DNA of 64,000 bases from Rudaea cellulosilytica DSM 22992 (GTDB lineage: Bacteria; Pseudomonadota; Gammaproteobacteria; Xanthomonadales; Rhodanobacteraceae): NCBI RefSeq assembly GCF_000378125.1, contig NZ_KB899242.1, positions 186,001 to 250,000 of the forward strand, in the 5' to 3' direction. Made by a program: the position numbers and the translations under genes. Under the pieces are notes generated by a model that saw nothing but the letters and a program-made list of their open reading frames with translations, did no database searches and had not been told where the DNA came from. Positions 7,305 through 16,074 of this stretch are shown here, piece by piece; position 1 is the first letter of the stretch, and each line of letters begins with the position of its first letter.

Positions 7305-10067
7305 ATGAGCGAACTGCGCCGTCTGTTCGACCTCGTCTGCGATCTGCCGGCTCCGCAGCGGCGTGATGCGCTGCACGCCGCGGGCGCCAATGCCGCGACG
7401 ATCGCCGAAGTGCTCGCTTTGCTCGATGCCGACGCGGCCACGCGCACGCGCGGGCGCACCGGCGTGAGCGCGATGATCGCGCAATTCGGCACGACCGAAC
7501 TGCATGCCGGCGACGTGCTCGGCGCCTGGCGCCTCGTACGCGAGATCGGCCACGGCGGCATGGGCGCGGTCTATCTCGCCGACCGCGCCGACGGACATTT
7601 CAACCAGCAGGCCGCGGTCAAGCTGATCCGCGGCTTAGGCGACGCCGACGCGGCCGCGCGTTTCGCGCGCGAGCGGCAATTGCTCGCCAGCCTGCAGCAT
7701 CCGCAGATCGCGCGCCTGCTCGACGGTGGCGCCACGCCCGGAGGCGCGCCCTACCTGGTCATGGAGTATGTCGAGGGCCGTGCGCTTGACCAGTGGTGCG
7801 CCGAGGCGAAGCCGGGCCTCGATGCGCGCCTGCGCGTGTTCGTGTCGATCTGTCGAACGTTGCAATTCGCCCACCAGCGTCTGATCGTGCATTGCGATTT
7901 GAAGCCGTCGAACGTGCTCGTGCGCGAGGACGGCGTGCCGGTGTTGCTCGACTTCGGTATTGCTCGAGCGCTCGATCGCAGCGAGGAGAGCGCGGGCGCG
8001 CGCCAATTTCTCACCCCGCGTTATGCCAGCCCGGAACAAGTACGCGGCGAGGCGCCGACGATCGAGTCCGACGTGTACGCACTCGGTGCGTTACTGTACG
8101 AGCTGGCCAGCGGACAGGCGCCGCCGCGCCGTGAAGACGGCACGAACGCGACGACGCTGCCCGCGCCAAGTACGACAGCGGCACAGGACCTGCCGTGGCG
8201 CCGACGTCTCGGCGGCGACATCGACGCGATCGTCGCACGCGCATGCGCATTCGATTCGGCGCGGCGCTACGCCTCGGCGCTCGCGCTCGCCGAAGACGTC
8301 GAGCGCATCGCCACACATCGTCCGGTGCTGGCGCGCAAGCCGACCTTTGCCTATGTCGGCGCACGCTTCGCGCGACGGCACTGGCCGGCGTTCGCAGCAG
8401 GCGCACTCGTGCTCGCACTCGCCGCAGGCTTCACCTGGCGCACCGTCGTCGCGGAAAAGGAAGCACGCCGGCAGGCGACGATCGCGGAGCGCACGGCCGA
8501 CTTCCTCGTTTCAGTCTTTGCAGCCTCGGATACCGGCCACAACGATTCCGCACGCCACGACCTGACCGCACGCGAGGTGCTGGACACGGGTGCCGAGCGC
8601 ATCCGCGAGGAACTCGCGGACGATCCGGCCACGCGCGCACGCCTGCTTGAAGCGATCGGCAACGCCTATCGGCACATGAACCTCTACGACAAGGCCGCGC
8701 CGTTGCTGCGCGAAGCCGCCGGTATCAATCTCGACCCGACTGTGAACCAGCCGCTCGAAGCGGCGCGCAATCTCGAAGAGTTGACCAACACACTGACCAA
8801 CGGCAATTTCCCGGCCGAGGATGCGCTGCGCACGGCGCGCGAATCGCTGCAACTGCGCCAGAAAACGTTCGCGCCGGAGTCGGAGGAAATCGCCAATTCG
8901 CTCATGGTGCTGTCGCTCGCACTCGACAAGGCGGGCCGCTTCGACGAAGCGATGGAGGTTGGCAAGGCGACGCTGGCGATCAACGAAAAACTCGATGCGC
9001 CGACCGCCAAAGTGAAGGAGGCGGTCTTCAATCTCGGCATGATCGCGAAGAACCGCGGCGACTACGCGCAAGCGTGGCAGTATTTCGAACGCAGGCTGGA
9101 CATCGACAAGAAGCAGGGCCGCACGCATACCGCAGGCCATGCCAACCTGCTCAACAACTATGCCCAGGCCCTCGACCGCGGCGGCAAACCGGAGCCAGCG
9201 ATCGAAATGATTAAGCAGGCGATCGCGGTCGACAGCGAAATCTTTTCGGCCGAAAGCAGTTCCGTCGCCAACGACCAGCGCGAACTTGCGCGCATGCTGA
9301 TCGGCATGGGTCGCTACCCCGAAGCCATGGCACCGCTCGACAGTTCATTGGCGACGAACGCCAAGGTGCACGGCGCGAAGAGCACCGAATACGCCAGCAT
9401 TCTGTTCCAGGTGAGCAATCTCAACAGCAGCATCGGACGCTATGCGGCCGCGATCGATGCAATGCGCACGGTCTACGATCTGCGCCGCGAGCGCATGGGC
9501 GCGGACGACCTGCGCACGACGCGGGCCGGCGACACATTGGGCGCGCTGATCGTCGAGAACGGAAACGCGAGCGAGGAAGCCCGCTCGCTGCTCGATGCCG
9601 CGATCGCGACTTACACGAAATCCAGCCCCGACAGCGTCGATTTGCCGTACCCGCGACTGGCGCTGGCGCACTGGCATTTTCTGCGCGGCGATACCGGCAC
9701 GGCATCCGCCTTGCTCGATCAGGTCGAAGCGCCCAGCGCCAAGAGCAACTATTCGGTTCGCGCACACGCCGCGGAGCTGCGTGCGCAGATCGCGGCGAAG
9801 CAAGGCAAGATCGACGCAGCGGTACGCGAATACGAGCGCGCCTTTCACCTCATGCGCGACAAACTCGGCGCGAACAACCCCCAGTCCGCGCGCTACGGCC
9901 TGCTCTACGCGCGCAGCCTGCGTTCGCTCGGACGCAACGACGAGGCCGCTGCGCTCGAAAAGGAACTGCAACCGATCTTTGAGACCGCGTTTCCGGCCGA
10001 CTCGGTGTTCCGCCGCGAAGCCCTTTCCGCGGATTCGCTCAACCGGCCAAGCCCGACTCGCGGATGA
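7305..10067 (+). CDS. Membrane Ser/Thr protein kinase with C-terminal TPR domain (PknS/PknT-like)
   Basis: Hanks-type kinase of 920 aa. The kinase domain covers about residues 74-345: glycine loop GHGGMG (82-87), catalytic lysine K106 in AAVKLI, catalytic loop HCDLKPSN (196-203), LLDFGIA (214-220) and TPRYASPEQ (238-245). The arginine of the HRD motif is a cysteine, so this is a non-RD kinase that should not need activation-loop phosphorylation for the usual arginine switch. A single transmembrane helix spans about 361-378, then a long periplasmic part holds tetratricopeptide-like helical repeats (about 400-900). It is co-transcribed with the ECF sigma gene 18 bp upstream, its probable substrate. 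Envelope signals would be sensed by the TPR part and relayed as phosphorylation. The 3' end overlaps convergent galU by 29 bp. Confidence 0.92.
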   Translation: MSELRRLFDLVCDLPAPQRRDALHAAGANAATIAEVLALLDADAATRTRGRTGVSAMIAQFGTTELHAGDVLGAWRLVREIGHGGMGAVYLADRADGHFNQQAAVKLIRGLGDADAAARFARERQLLASLQHPQIARLLDGGATPGGAPYLVMEYVEGRALDQWCAEAKPGLDARLRVFVSICRTLQFAHQRLIVHCDLKPSNVLVREDGVPVLLDFGIARALDRSEESAGARQFLTPRYASPEQVRGEAPTIESDVYALGALLYELASGQAPPRREDGTNATTLPAPSTTAAQDLPWRRRLGGDIDAIVARACAFDSARRYASALALAEDVERIATHRPVLARKPTFAYVGARFARRHWPAFAAGALVLALAAGFTWRTVVAEKEARRQATIAERTADFLVSVFAASDTGHNDSARHDLTAREVLDTGAERIREELADDPATRARLLEAIGNAYRHMNLYDKAAPLLREAAGINLDPTVNQPLEAARNLEELTNTLTNGNFPAEDALRTARESLQLRQKTFAPESEEIANSLMVLSLALDKAGRFDEAMEVGKATLAINEKLDAPTAKVKEAVFNLGMIAKNRGDYAQAWQYFERRLDIDKKQGRTHTAGHANLLNNYAQALDRGGKPEPAIEMIKQAIAVDSEIFSAESSSVANDQRELARMLIGMGRYPEAMAPLDSSLATNAKVHGAKSTEYASILFQVSNLNSSIGRYAAAIDAMRTVYDLRRERMGADDLRTTRAGDTLGALIVENGNASEEARSLLDAAIATYTKSSPDSVDLPYPRLALAHWHFLRGDTGTASALLDQVEAPSAKSNYSVRAHAAELRAQIAAKQGKIDAAVREYERAFHLMRDKLGANNPQSARYGLLYARSLRSLGRNDEAAALEKELQPIFETAFPADSVFRREALSADSLNRPSPTRG

Positions 10068-10938
10068 ACTCCTTGGTCGCCGCGGCGAGCTTGGGATCCT
10101 GCATCGCCATGTGCAATGTCGCCTGCACAAGGCCAAGCTTGTTGCCGCAGTCGAAGCGCGTGCCTTCGAAGCGGTAGGCGAGCACGGAGCGCTCGCGGAG
10201 CAGCGCATCGATCGCATCGGTGAGCTGGATTTCGCCGCCAGCACCCGGCTCGGTTTTTTCAAGCAATTCGAAAATGCGCGGCGGCAGCACGTAGCGGCCG
10301 ACGATGGCGAGGTTCGATGGCGCGACGTCGGGCTTTGGTTTCTCGACGACGAGATTGATTTTGGCGGCGCGCTCGTTGATCGCGGTCGCATCGACGATGC
10401 CGTACTTGTCGGTCTGGTCGCGCGGCACTTCCTCCACGGCGATCACGCCGGCGCCGTTCTCGCGCATCGACAGCTCGGACATCTGGCGCAGGCAACTCTT
10501 GCCGGCCGATCCATTTGAATACGTTGAGATCAGGTCGTCGGCGAGGATCACGCCGAACGGTTCATCGCCGACTACCTGCTTGGCGCAGAGCACCGCGTGG
10601 CCGAGGCCGAGCGCTTCGGGCTGAGTCACGAAAATGCAGCGTACGTTTTTCGGCAGCGTGCCCTGGACGAGCGCGAGCAGCTCCTTCTTGCCGGATTGGC
10701 TGAGCTTGGACTCGAGCTCGTAAGCCTTGTCGAAGTAGTCGGCAATCGCATGCTTGTAGCGGTTGGTGACGAAGATCAGCGTGTCCGCGCCGGCGTCGAC
10801 CGCCTCGTCGACCGCATACTGGATCAGTGGCCGGTCGAGCACGGGCAGCATTTCCTTGGCGACCGTCTTCGTCGCGGGCAGGAAACGCGTGCCGAGGCCG
10901 GCCACGGGGAACACCACTTTGCGCATCGTTTTCGCCAT
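10039..10938 (-). CDS. galU: UTP-glucose-1-phosphate uridylyltransferase
   Basis: Makes UDP-glucose from UTP and glucose-1-phosphate for exopolysaccharide, LPS and glycan synthesis in the cytoplasm. The 299-aa protein begins MAKTMRKVVFPVAGLGTRF; the nucleotide-binding signature AGLGTRFLPATK is at residues 12-23, and the later motifs VEKPKPD and GGEIQLTDAI are typical of bacterial GalU. ATG 10938 has a GAGGAG site 5 nt upstream; a GTG two codons earlier is less well placed. It lies downstream of polysaccharide genes on the same strand, separated from the epimerase gene by about 100 bp carrying a dispersed repeat. It overlaps the convergent kinase gene by 29 bp at the 3' end. Confidence 0.95.
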   Translation of the reverse strand: MAKTMRKVVFPVAGLGTRFLPATKTVAKEMLPVLDRPLIQYAVDEAVDAGADTLIFVTNRYKHAIADYFDKAYELESKLSQSGKKELLALVQGTLPKNVRCIFVTQPEALGLGHAVLCAKQVVGDEPFGVILADDLISTYSNGSAGKSCLRQMSELSMRENGAGVIAVEEVPRDQTDKYGIVDATAINERAAKINLVVEKPKPDVAPSNLAIVGRYVLPPRIFELLEKTEPGAGGEIQLTDAIDALLRERSVLAYRFEGTRFDCGNKLGLVQATLHMAMQDPKLAAATKEFIRESGLAG

Positions 10939-10962
10939 TGTCACTCCTCAAGCAAAAGCATT

Positions 10963-11028
10963 GGCCACGGATCGCACGGATAAACACCTATCCGCGTCTC
11001 GATCAGATTTTATCCGCGTCCTCCGCGG
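10963..11028. repeat. Dispersed palindromic repeat, degenerate copy
   Basis: Intergenic element between galU and the epimerase gene. It begins GGCCACGGATCGCACGGAT and ends ATCCGCGTCCTCCGCGG, resembling the better conserved copy at 15948-16020. The direct repeat TATCCGCGTC occurs twice inside it. It is degenerate compared with the other copy. Confidence 0.55.
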
Positions 11029-11040
11029 TAAAGAAATTCT

Positions 11041-12930
11041 TCACGCTTGCCCGCGTGCGATCGGTACGACCTCAGCCTCGCCCACTTCGCGCCAGGCGAA
11101 CTCGGGCAGCAGGCTGGTCAGGCAGCGGCGCAGGGTTTCCTCGTCATAGTCGCGCACGGCCTGCGCGGCACGCGCGAGCTGCGCATTGAGCAGGTCCCAG
11201 GACATGCTGCGCGGCTGGGCGAGGAAGATCTTCGCATGGCTCGTATCGACGTAGTTTTCCTGCGAATGGAACAATTCCTCGAACAGTTTCTCGCCGGGAC
11301 GCAGGCCGGTGTAGACGATGTGCACGTCGCGACCGGGCATCTTGTTGGCGAGGCGAATCATCTGTTCGGCGAGATAGCTGATCTTGACCGGCTCGCCCAT
11401 GTCGAGTGCGAAGATCTCGCCGCCCTGCCCGAGCACCGAGGCCTGCAGGATGAGCTGGCAGGCCTCGGGAATCGTCATGAAGTAGCGCGTGATTTCCGGA
11501 TGCGTCACCGTGACCGGTCCACCGCCACGGATCTGTTCGCGGAACAACGGCACGACGCTGCCGGCCGAATCGAGCACATTGCCGAACCGTACCGTGATGA
11601 AACGCGTGCGCGAGCGCGCGGCCAGGTTCTGGCAGAAGATTTCCGCGGCGCGCTTGCACGCACCCATGACGCTGGTCGGATTGACTGCCTTGTCGGTCGA
11701 GATCAGCACGAAGCTGCCGACCCCGTACTTGTCTGCCGCCTGCGCGACGGTCTGCGTGCCGAGCACATTGTTGCGGAACGCCTCGCGCACCTGCGTCTGC
11801 AGCAGCGGCACATGCTTGAATGCGGCGGCATGGAACACGATCTGCGGCCGCACCTGTGCGAACACGCGCTCGCACACGATCGTATCGCCGCAGTCGCCGA
11901 GCACGGCATTGAAGACGAGATCGGGAAATTCCTGCTTGAGCTCCTGCTCGATGCGGTACAGGTTGAATTCGGACAGCTCGAGCACGGTCAGCGATTCGAC
12001 GCCGAGGCGCGCGACCTGGCGGCACAACTCCGAGCCGATCGAGCCGCCGCCGCCGGTGACGAGCACGCGCGCGCCGGACAGGCCGGTGCGGATCGCGGTC
12101 CAGTCGAGCTGCACTGGATCGCGGCCGAGCAGATCTTCGATCGCGACTTCCTTCAATTCGTTGAACGCCATGCGCCCGGCGACCACATCCTGCAGGCGCG
12201 GCACGGTGCGGAACGCGATGCCGGTCGCCTCGCACAACTCGACGATGCGCTGCATCTGCACGTTGCTCGCCGAGGGCATCGCAATCAGCAGCATCTGCGC
12301 GGCGACTTCGCTCGCGATATCGGGCAGCTGCTCGATCATGCCGAGCACGGGCACGCCGTGCACCTTGGCACCGCGCAATTGCGTGTTGTCATCGAGGATG
12401 CCCACCGGGCGGTAGCGCCGCTCCTGCGACAACTCGCGAATCAAGGTCTCGCCGGCGCGCCCGGCGCCAAGCACGAGCACGCGCTTGGCCGGCACGCCGC
12501 GGGTGAAGTCCAGCCGACTGTCCTTCCAGTATCGATACGCGAGCCGCGGCAAGCCGAGAAATACCGCGAGCACGACCGGATAGACGACCAGCACCGCACG
12601 CGGGACGGTATCCAGGCGGTTGTAAAGAAACAAGGCGATAGCGATTCCCAGCGCGCCGAGCGCGCTGGCGCGCAGGATGTTCCACAGGTCGGGCAGGCTG
12701 GCAAAGCGCCACAGCCCCTTGTACAGCCCGGTCCACCAGAGCACGCCGCCCTGCACGGCGAGCACGATCGCGGTTTCGGGCGCCCACCACATGGACTGCA
12801 ACGGCGCGTTCGGGGCCACGCTGTAGCGCAGGCCATGCGTCACCGTCCATGCGAGCCAGACCATCGCCAGGTCGTGCAGAACGACGGCAAGACGTGGATG
12901 GATCGCGGCGATCAGGTTGCGTGGTTTCAT
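11041..12930 (-). CDS. Nucleoside-diphosphate-sugar epimerase/dehydratase, membrane type (CapD/WbpM family)
   Basis: Polytopic membrane sugar-nucleotide 4,6-dehydratase/epimerase of 629 aa, the length of WbpM and CapD. Four hydrophobic helices fill residues 15-130. A first nucleotide-binding fold starts at VLVLGAGRAG (151-160). The catalytic SDR domain starts near residue 290 with VLVTGGGGSIGSEL, and carries LISTDKAVNP and then SVMGACKR. In the catalytic motif tyrosine is replaced by methionine (MxxxK), as in the FlaA1/WbpM inverting dehydratases. The expected substrate is a UDP-N-acetylhexosamine, feeding O-antigen or capsule synthesis at the inner membrane. It lies 18 bp after the WecA-like gene in the same operon, so the two probably act in one lipid-linked glycan pathway. 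Confidence 0.92.
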   Translation of the reverse strand: MKPRNLIAAIHPRLAVVLHDLAMVWLAWTVTHGLRYSVAPNAPLQSMWWAPETAIVLAVQGGVLWWTGLYKGLWRFASLPDLWNILRASALGALGIAIALFLYNRLDTVPRAVLVVYPVVLAVFLGLPRLAYRYWKDSRLDFTRGVPAKRVLVLGAGRAGETLIRELSQERRYRPVGILDDNTQLRGAKVHGVPVLGMIEQLPDIASEVAAQMLLIAMPSASNVQMQRIVELCEATGIAFRTVPRLQDVVAGRMAFNELKEVAIEDLLGRDPVQLDWTAIRTGLSGARVLVTGGGGSIGSELCRQVARLGVESLTVLELSEFNLYRIEQELKQEFPDLVFNAVLGDCGDTIVCERVFAQVRPQIVFHAAAFKHVPLLQTQVREAFRNNVLGTQTVAQAADKYGVGSFVLISTDKAVNPTSVMGACKRAAEIFCQNLAARSRTRFITVRFGNVLDSAGSVVPLFREQIRGGGPVTVTHPEITRYFMTIPEACQLILQASVLGQGGEIFALDMGEPVKISYLAEQMIRLANKMPGRDVHIVYTGLRPGEKLFEELFHSQENYVDTSHAKIFLAQPRSMSWDLLNAQLARAAQAVRDYDEETLRRCLTSLLPEFAWREVGEAEVVPIARGQA

Positions 12931-12948
12931 GCGACTGCGGATATCTCT

Positions 12949-14031
12949 CTAATGTCCTGATCCTGCTCCATGTCGGCGCCGAGCATGACGCAGGCACCAA
13001 CGCTTGCCGCCGACCCATGCTACTGCGGCGAGCGCATACGCGGCGCCGAGTCCAATCCAGCCGTCCGTCGCTGTCGCGCCTGAGCGGTTAGCCAGATACA
13101 AGACCGGCACGACCACGGCGAAGTTCCAGCACAGATAGAGCACGACGACCGCAGCGTGGCTGAAGCCGCTGCGCACAAGCCACTGGTAGAGGTGCTCGCG
13201 ATGCGCACTATACCAGCGCCGTCCGGCAAGCATGCGCGAGAGCAAGGTACAGGTGGCATCGGCGACGAAAACCGAGCCGGCGATCAGTCCGCTGGCCGGC
13301 GCCGTGTGCGTCGCCGTCATTTGCCAGAACATGCCGATGCCGATCATCAGGCCGAGCGTGCCGCTACCGACGTCGCCCATGAAAATGCGCGCGCGTGGAA
13401 AATTGAACGGCAGGAAGCCGAGCGCGGCAGCGGCCCAGGCAAACAGCAAGAGCGCGTGTGGCGCGCTCGCTGTCAGGCTCAGCATGCCAAGCGCAGCACA
13501 GACGAAGACGGCCTGCGTCGCGAGCAGGCCGTTGATGCCGTCCATGAAGTTGTGCAGGTTGATCGACCAAACCAGGAACGCGGACAGCAGCGCAAAAAAC
13601 GCAGCCAGCCAAAGAACAGAATGGGGCGTCGCGGAGACTTGCGCTGATTGTCCAGGGTGAAACAAGTCCGAAAACATCGGCAGAAGCAGGATCAGTACGG
13701 CGACGATATGCCCGAGCAATCGCCACAGCGCGGCGAGTCCACGGTGATCGTCGATCCAGCCGACCGCCGCAACCGACGTCAAAGCGACAACGAGTCGCAA
13801 AGGGTCTTCGCCCACTTCGAGACGGAAATACACAAACAGGCAACTGGCGAGGGCCGCGCCCACGATGCCGATGCCACCGCCGCGCGGCGTCGGTACCGAA
13901 TGCGAGCGACGCTGCCCGGGCAGGTCGAGCAGCGCACGCCGCCGCGCATAGTGAATCGAGAGCCATGAGAGCAGAGCCGAGAGAGCTGCGGTCGCCAGGA
14001 CCAAGGAAATCGCGGTCGGCCACGGAATCAT
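12949..14031 (-). CDS. Undecaprenyl-phosphate sugar-1-phosphate transferase (WecA/MraY family)
   Basis: Polyprenol-phosphate glycosyl-1-phosphate transferase of 360 aa with about ten membrane helices. It starts lipid-linked polysaccharide synthesis by loading a sugar phosphate on undecaprenyl phosphate. Family motifs: RSHSVPTPRGGGIG near residue 42, aspartates in GWIDD (about residue 93), NLHNFMDGINGL (about 160), FMGDVGSGTLG (about 217) and HREHLYQ (about 275), the last corresponding to the sugar-recognition loop. Glycine-rich PRGGG and the second Asp group contact Mg2+ and substrate in homologues. It lies 48 bp after lapB and 18 bp before the epimerase gene. Sugar specificity is not readable. 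Confidence 0.9.
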   Translation of the reverse strand: MIPWPTAISLVLATAALSALLSWLSIHYARRRALLDLPGQRRSHSVPTPRGGGIGIVGAALASCLFVYFRLEVGEDPLRLVVALTSVAAVGWIDDHRGLAALWRLLGHIVAVLILLLPMFSDLFHPGQSAQVSATPHSVLWLAAFFALLSAFLVWSINLHNFMDGINGLLATQAVFVCAALGMLSLTASAPHALLLFAWAAAALGFLPFNFPRARIFMGDVGSGTLGLMIGIGMFWQMTATHTAPASGLIAGSVFVADATCTLLSRMLAGRRWYSAHREHLYQWLVRSGFSHAAVVVLYLCWNFAVVVPVLYLANRSGATATDGWIGLGAAYALAAVAWVGGKRWCLRHARRRHGAGSGH

Positions 14032-14079
14032 CGAGGCGGGCTCTTCTTCGTCCCGCGACTGCGGGAATCGTCGGCTGCC

Positions 14080-15264
14080 CTATTCACCCGCCACGCCGTG
14101 CAGCGGCCGCACCGAACCCCAGGTCTTGCAGCTCGGGCATTGCCAATGATGCGACTTGGCGCCGAAGCCGCAGCGCGTGCAGCGATACGCGGCCTGGCCT
14201 TCGAGCAGGCGCCGGGTCAGATCCTGCAGCACGAGCAGGTTGTCGCGTGCCGGACCTTCGGAACGATGCAGGTCGGTGACGATCAGCGTCATCAGGCCGC
14301 GGACCGAGGGACGCTGGCGCAATTGGCGAGTGAGAAATTCGATCGCGATCGCCTCGCCGCGCGTGCTCGCGAACAGCTTGGCCAGCGCGATCACCGGGGC
14401 GACGCCGTGCGAACGGTCGATGTTGTCGAGCAAGAATTTTTCCGCACGCTGCATCTGACCGAGGCGCGCGTAGCAATCGAGCAGTTGCGGAAGAATTTCC
14501 GGCACGAAGTCGACATCGAGCGTGGCAACGCGTTCGAACGCGGCAACCGCGGCCTTGACGTTGCCCTCTTGCAGCTCGAGGTGGCCGAGCACGATCTGTG
14601 CACGCACGCTTTCGGGCTGGCTGCGCAGCGCTTCGTCCAGCCATTTGCGTGCTTCGTCGAATTGCTTCGCGGCGCGCGCCTGTTCGGCGAGTTCGCAGTA
14701 GAACTGCGCAATCGTCGCACCCTGCGATTCGCCGGTGATCTTTTCCATGCGCCGCGCGTGCTCGATCGCCTTCTCCCAGTCCTTCTCGTGCTGGTAGATG
14801 CCGATCAGATGCTTGAGCGCGGACGGCGCCTGCGCGTCCATGGCAACGAGATCGGTGAACAGCGTCTCGGCGCGATCCAGAAGACCCGCGCGCATATAGT
14901 CTTCGCCGAGCTCGAGCAGAGCGATCGTCTTTTCTTCCTCCGACAGGTTCGGTCGCGCGATCAGATGCTGGTGCACGCGGATTGCCCGATCGACTTCGCC
15001 ACGACGGCGGAACAGGTTACCGAGGGCGAGATGCGTCTCGACCGTATCGCGGTTGTACTCGGCGAGCTGGAGGAACACTTCGATCGCCTTGTCCGGTTGC
15101 TCGTTGAGCAGGTAATTCAGGCCGCGGAAGTAGCTCGAAGAAAGCTCGGATACACGCGCGTGGCGACGGCGTTCGCTGCTGCGCTTGCCGAAATACCAGC
15201 CGGAGACTGCAGCGACCGGCAGCAGCGCGGCGCAGACGAGGGCAAGGATTTGTACGCTCTGCAT
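14080..15264 (-). CDS. lapB: Lipopolysaccharide assembly protein B
   Basis: LapB (YciM), 394 aa, an inner-membrane adaptor that in E. coli couples LPS synthesis to transport and directs LpxC for FtsH degradation. An N-terminal membrane anchor (residues 6-25, followed by GKRSSERRR) is followed by tetratricopeptide repeats over about 45-345 and a rubredoxin-type metal site near the C-terminus with two CxxC pairs, CTRC and CPSC. The length matches the family. The start overlaps the lapA stop (TGATG), showing translational coupling. Downstream polysaccharide genes fit its envelope role. A short TCCCGC/GCGGGA hairpin (14051-14066) follows the stop. Confidence 0.95.
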   Translation of the reverse strand: MQSVQILALVCAALLPVAAVSGWYFGKRSSERRRHARVSELSSSYFRGLNYLLNEQPDKAIEVFLQLAEYNRDTVETHLALGNLFRRRGEVDRAIRVHQHLIARPNLSEEEKTIALLELGEDYMRAGLLDRAETLFTDLVAMDAQAPSALKHLIGIYQHEKDWEKAIEHARRMEKITGESQGATIAQFYCELAEQARAAKQFDEARKWLDEALRSQPESVRAQIVLGHLELQEGNVKAAVAAFERVATLDVDFVPEILPQLLDCYARLGQMQRAEKFLLDNIDRSHGVAPVIALAKLFASTRGEAIAIEFLTRQLRQRPSVRGLMTLIVTDLHRSEGPARDNLLVLQDLTRRLLEGQAAYRCTRCGFGAKSHHWQCPSCKTWGSVRPLHGVAGE

Positions 15265-15572
15265 CAGTGGCGCCCGGGATCCATTGGCAGCTGTGCGGCC
15301 GCAATATCGGTCGCGACGGCGGTTTGTTCACTCATCGTCGGCTTGCGCATCTGCGCGCGCAGGCGACGGCGCAAGCGCAACACGAGCCCAAAGTAGACGA
15401 CGGCTCCGCCGAGCAACCAACCGAGCAGGATCGCCGCGATCAGCATCGCTCCCTTGGGCGCCTTCAACGTGGCGAAATAAAAATCGTAGGCGACAGCTTC
15501 GCCGTTGAGCGCACCGAAGAGTGCGCCCACCGCGGCGAAAACGAATATCAACAGAATCCAGATCAAACGCAT
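15264..15572 (-). CDS. lapA: LapA family inner-membrane protein
   Basis: Small (102 aa) membrane protein with two transmembrane helices (about 3-21 and 43-65) followed by a basic patch, RLRRRLRAQMRK. This is the DUF1049/LapA (YciS) family, a partner of LapB in LPS assembly. The family glycine-rich signature LLGWLLGGAV is visible. It overlaps lapB by one base and follows ihfB by 48 bp, the conserved order in gammaproteobacteria. Confidence 0.9.
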   Translation of the reverse strand: MRLIWILLIFVFAAVGALFGALNGEAVAYDFYFATLKAPKGAMLIAAILLGWLLGGAVVYFGLVLRLRRRLRAQMRKPTMSEQTAVATDIAAAQLPMDPGRH

Positions 15573-15620
15573 GCGTGAGCCGAAAGTCGCTACGCGGAGA
15601 TTATCGCAGATCGAATGGAC

Positions 15621-15917
15621 TCAGGGCTTATCGGCTGGAATGCCGTTCACGCGCTCGCGCAGTTCCTTGCCGGGTTTGAAATGCGGCACGTGCTTGCCGG
15701 GCAGCGCGACCGGTGTGCCGGTCTTCGGATTGCGGCCCATGCGCGGCGGGCGGAAATGCAGGGAGAAACTGCCGAAGCCGCGGATCTCGATGCGCTCGCC
15801 GTGGGCCAATGCCTGGCTCGCTTGGTCGAGGACGTTTCTTACCGCGAGTTCGACGTCGTTGAAGGCAAGATGATTTTGCCGCGAGGCCAAAGCCTCAATC
15901 AGCTCCGACTTGGTCAT
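15621..15917 (-). CDS. ihfB: Integration host factor subunit beta
   Basis: DNA-bending nucleoid protein of 98 aa, partner of IhfA. It begins [11 protein letters not shown], has [20 protein letters not shown], the beta-arm signature, and the arm tip [10 protein letters not shown] whose proline intercalates in DNA. It is encoded between rpsA and lapA as in most gammaproteobacteria. About 157 bp separate it from rpsA, and this gap contains a large palindromic repeat and a hairpin. Confidence 0.96.
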   Translation of the reverse strand: MTKSELIEALASRQNHLAFNDVELAVRNVLDQASQALAHGERIEIRGFGSFSLHFRPPRMGRNPKTGTPVALPGKHVPHFKPGKELRERVNGIPADKP

Positions 15918-15947
15918 GATTTCTTTTTCCCCCGAAAAAGCAATTTA

Positions 15948-16020
15948 GCCACGGATTGCACGGATACACACGGATGAAGCAGAAATTCCCTGATCCGCGT
16001 CCATCCGTGCAATCCGGGGC
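15948..16020. repeat. Large imperfect palindrome (dispersed repeat, best copy)
   Basis: Two 28-nt arms, 15948-15975 and 15993-16020, are inverted copies differing at only a few positions, around a 17-nt loop. The core is GGATTGCACGGAT on the left and ATCCGTGCAATCC on the right. It is in the gap between rpsA and ihfB. Related but degenerate sequences lie at 10963-11028 and possibly 29312-29377. It behaves like a REP/BIME-type intergenic repeat; no mobile-element gene is attached. Confidence 0.75.
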
Positions 16021-16034
16021 CAATATTTCTTGTC

Positions 16035-16062
16035 GTCTACCCGGCGGCGAGGCCGGGTAGAC
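16035..16062 (-). terminator. Strong hairpin after rpsA
   Basis: Perfect 11-bp stem GTCTACCCGGC / GCCGGGTAGAC with a 6-nt loop, 13 bp past the rpsA stop on the minus strand. The following bases are GACAAGAAATATT, so there is no proper U-tract. It may act as an mRNA 3' stabiliser or a pause/Rho-assisted end. Confidence 0.5.
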
Positions 16063-16074
16063 CATTGGGCAAAC

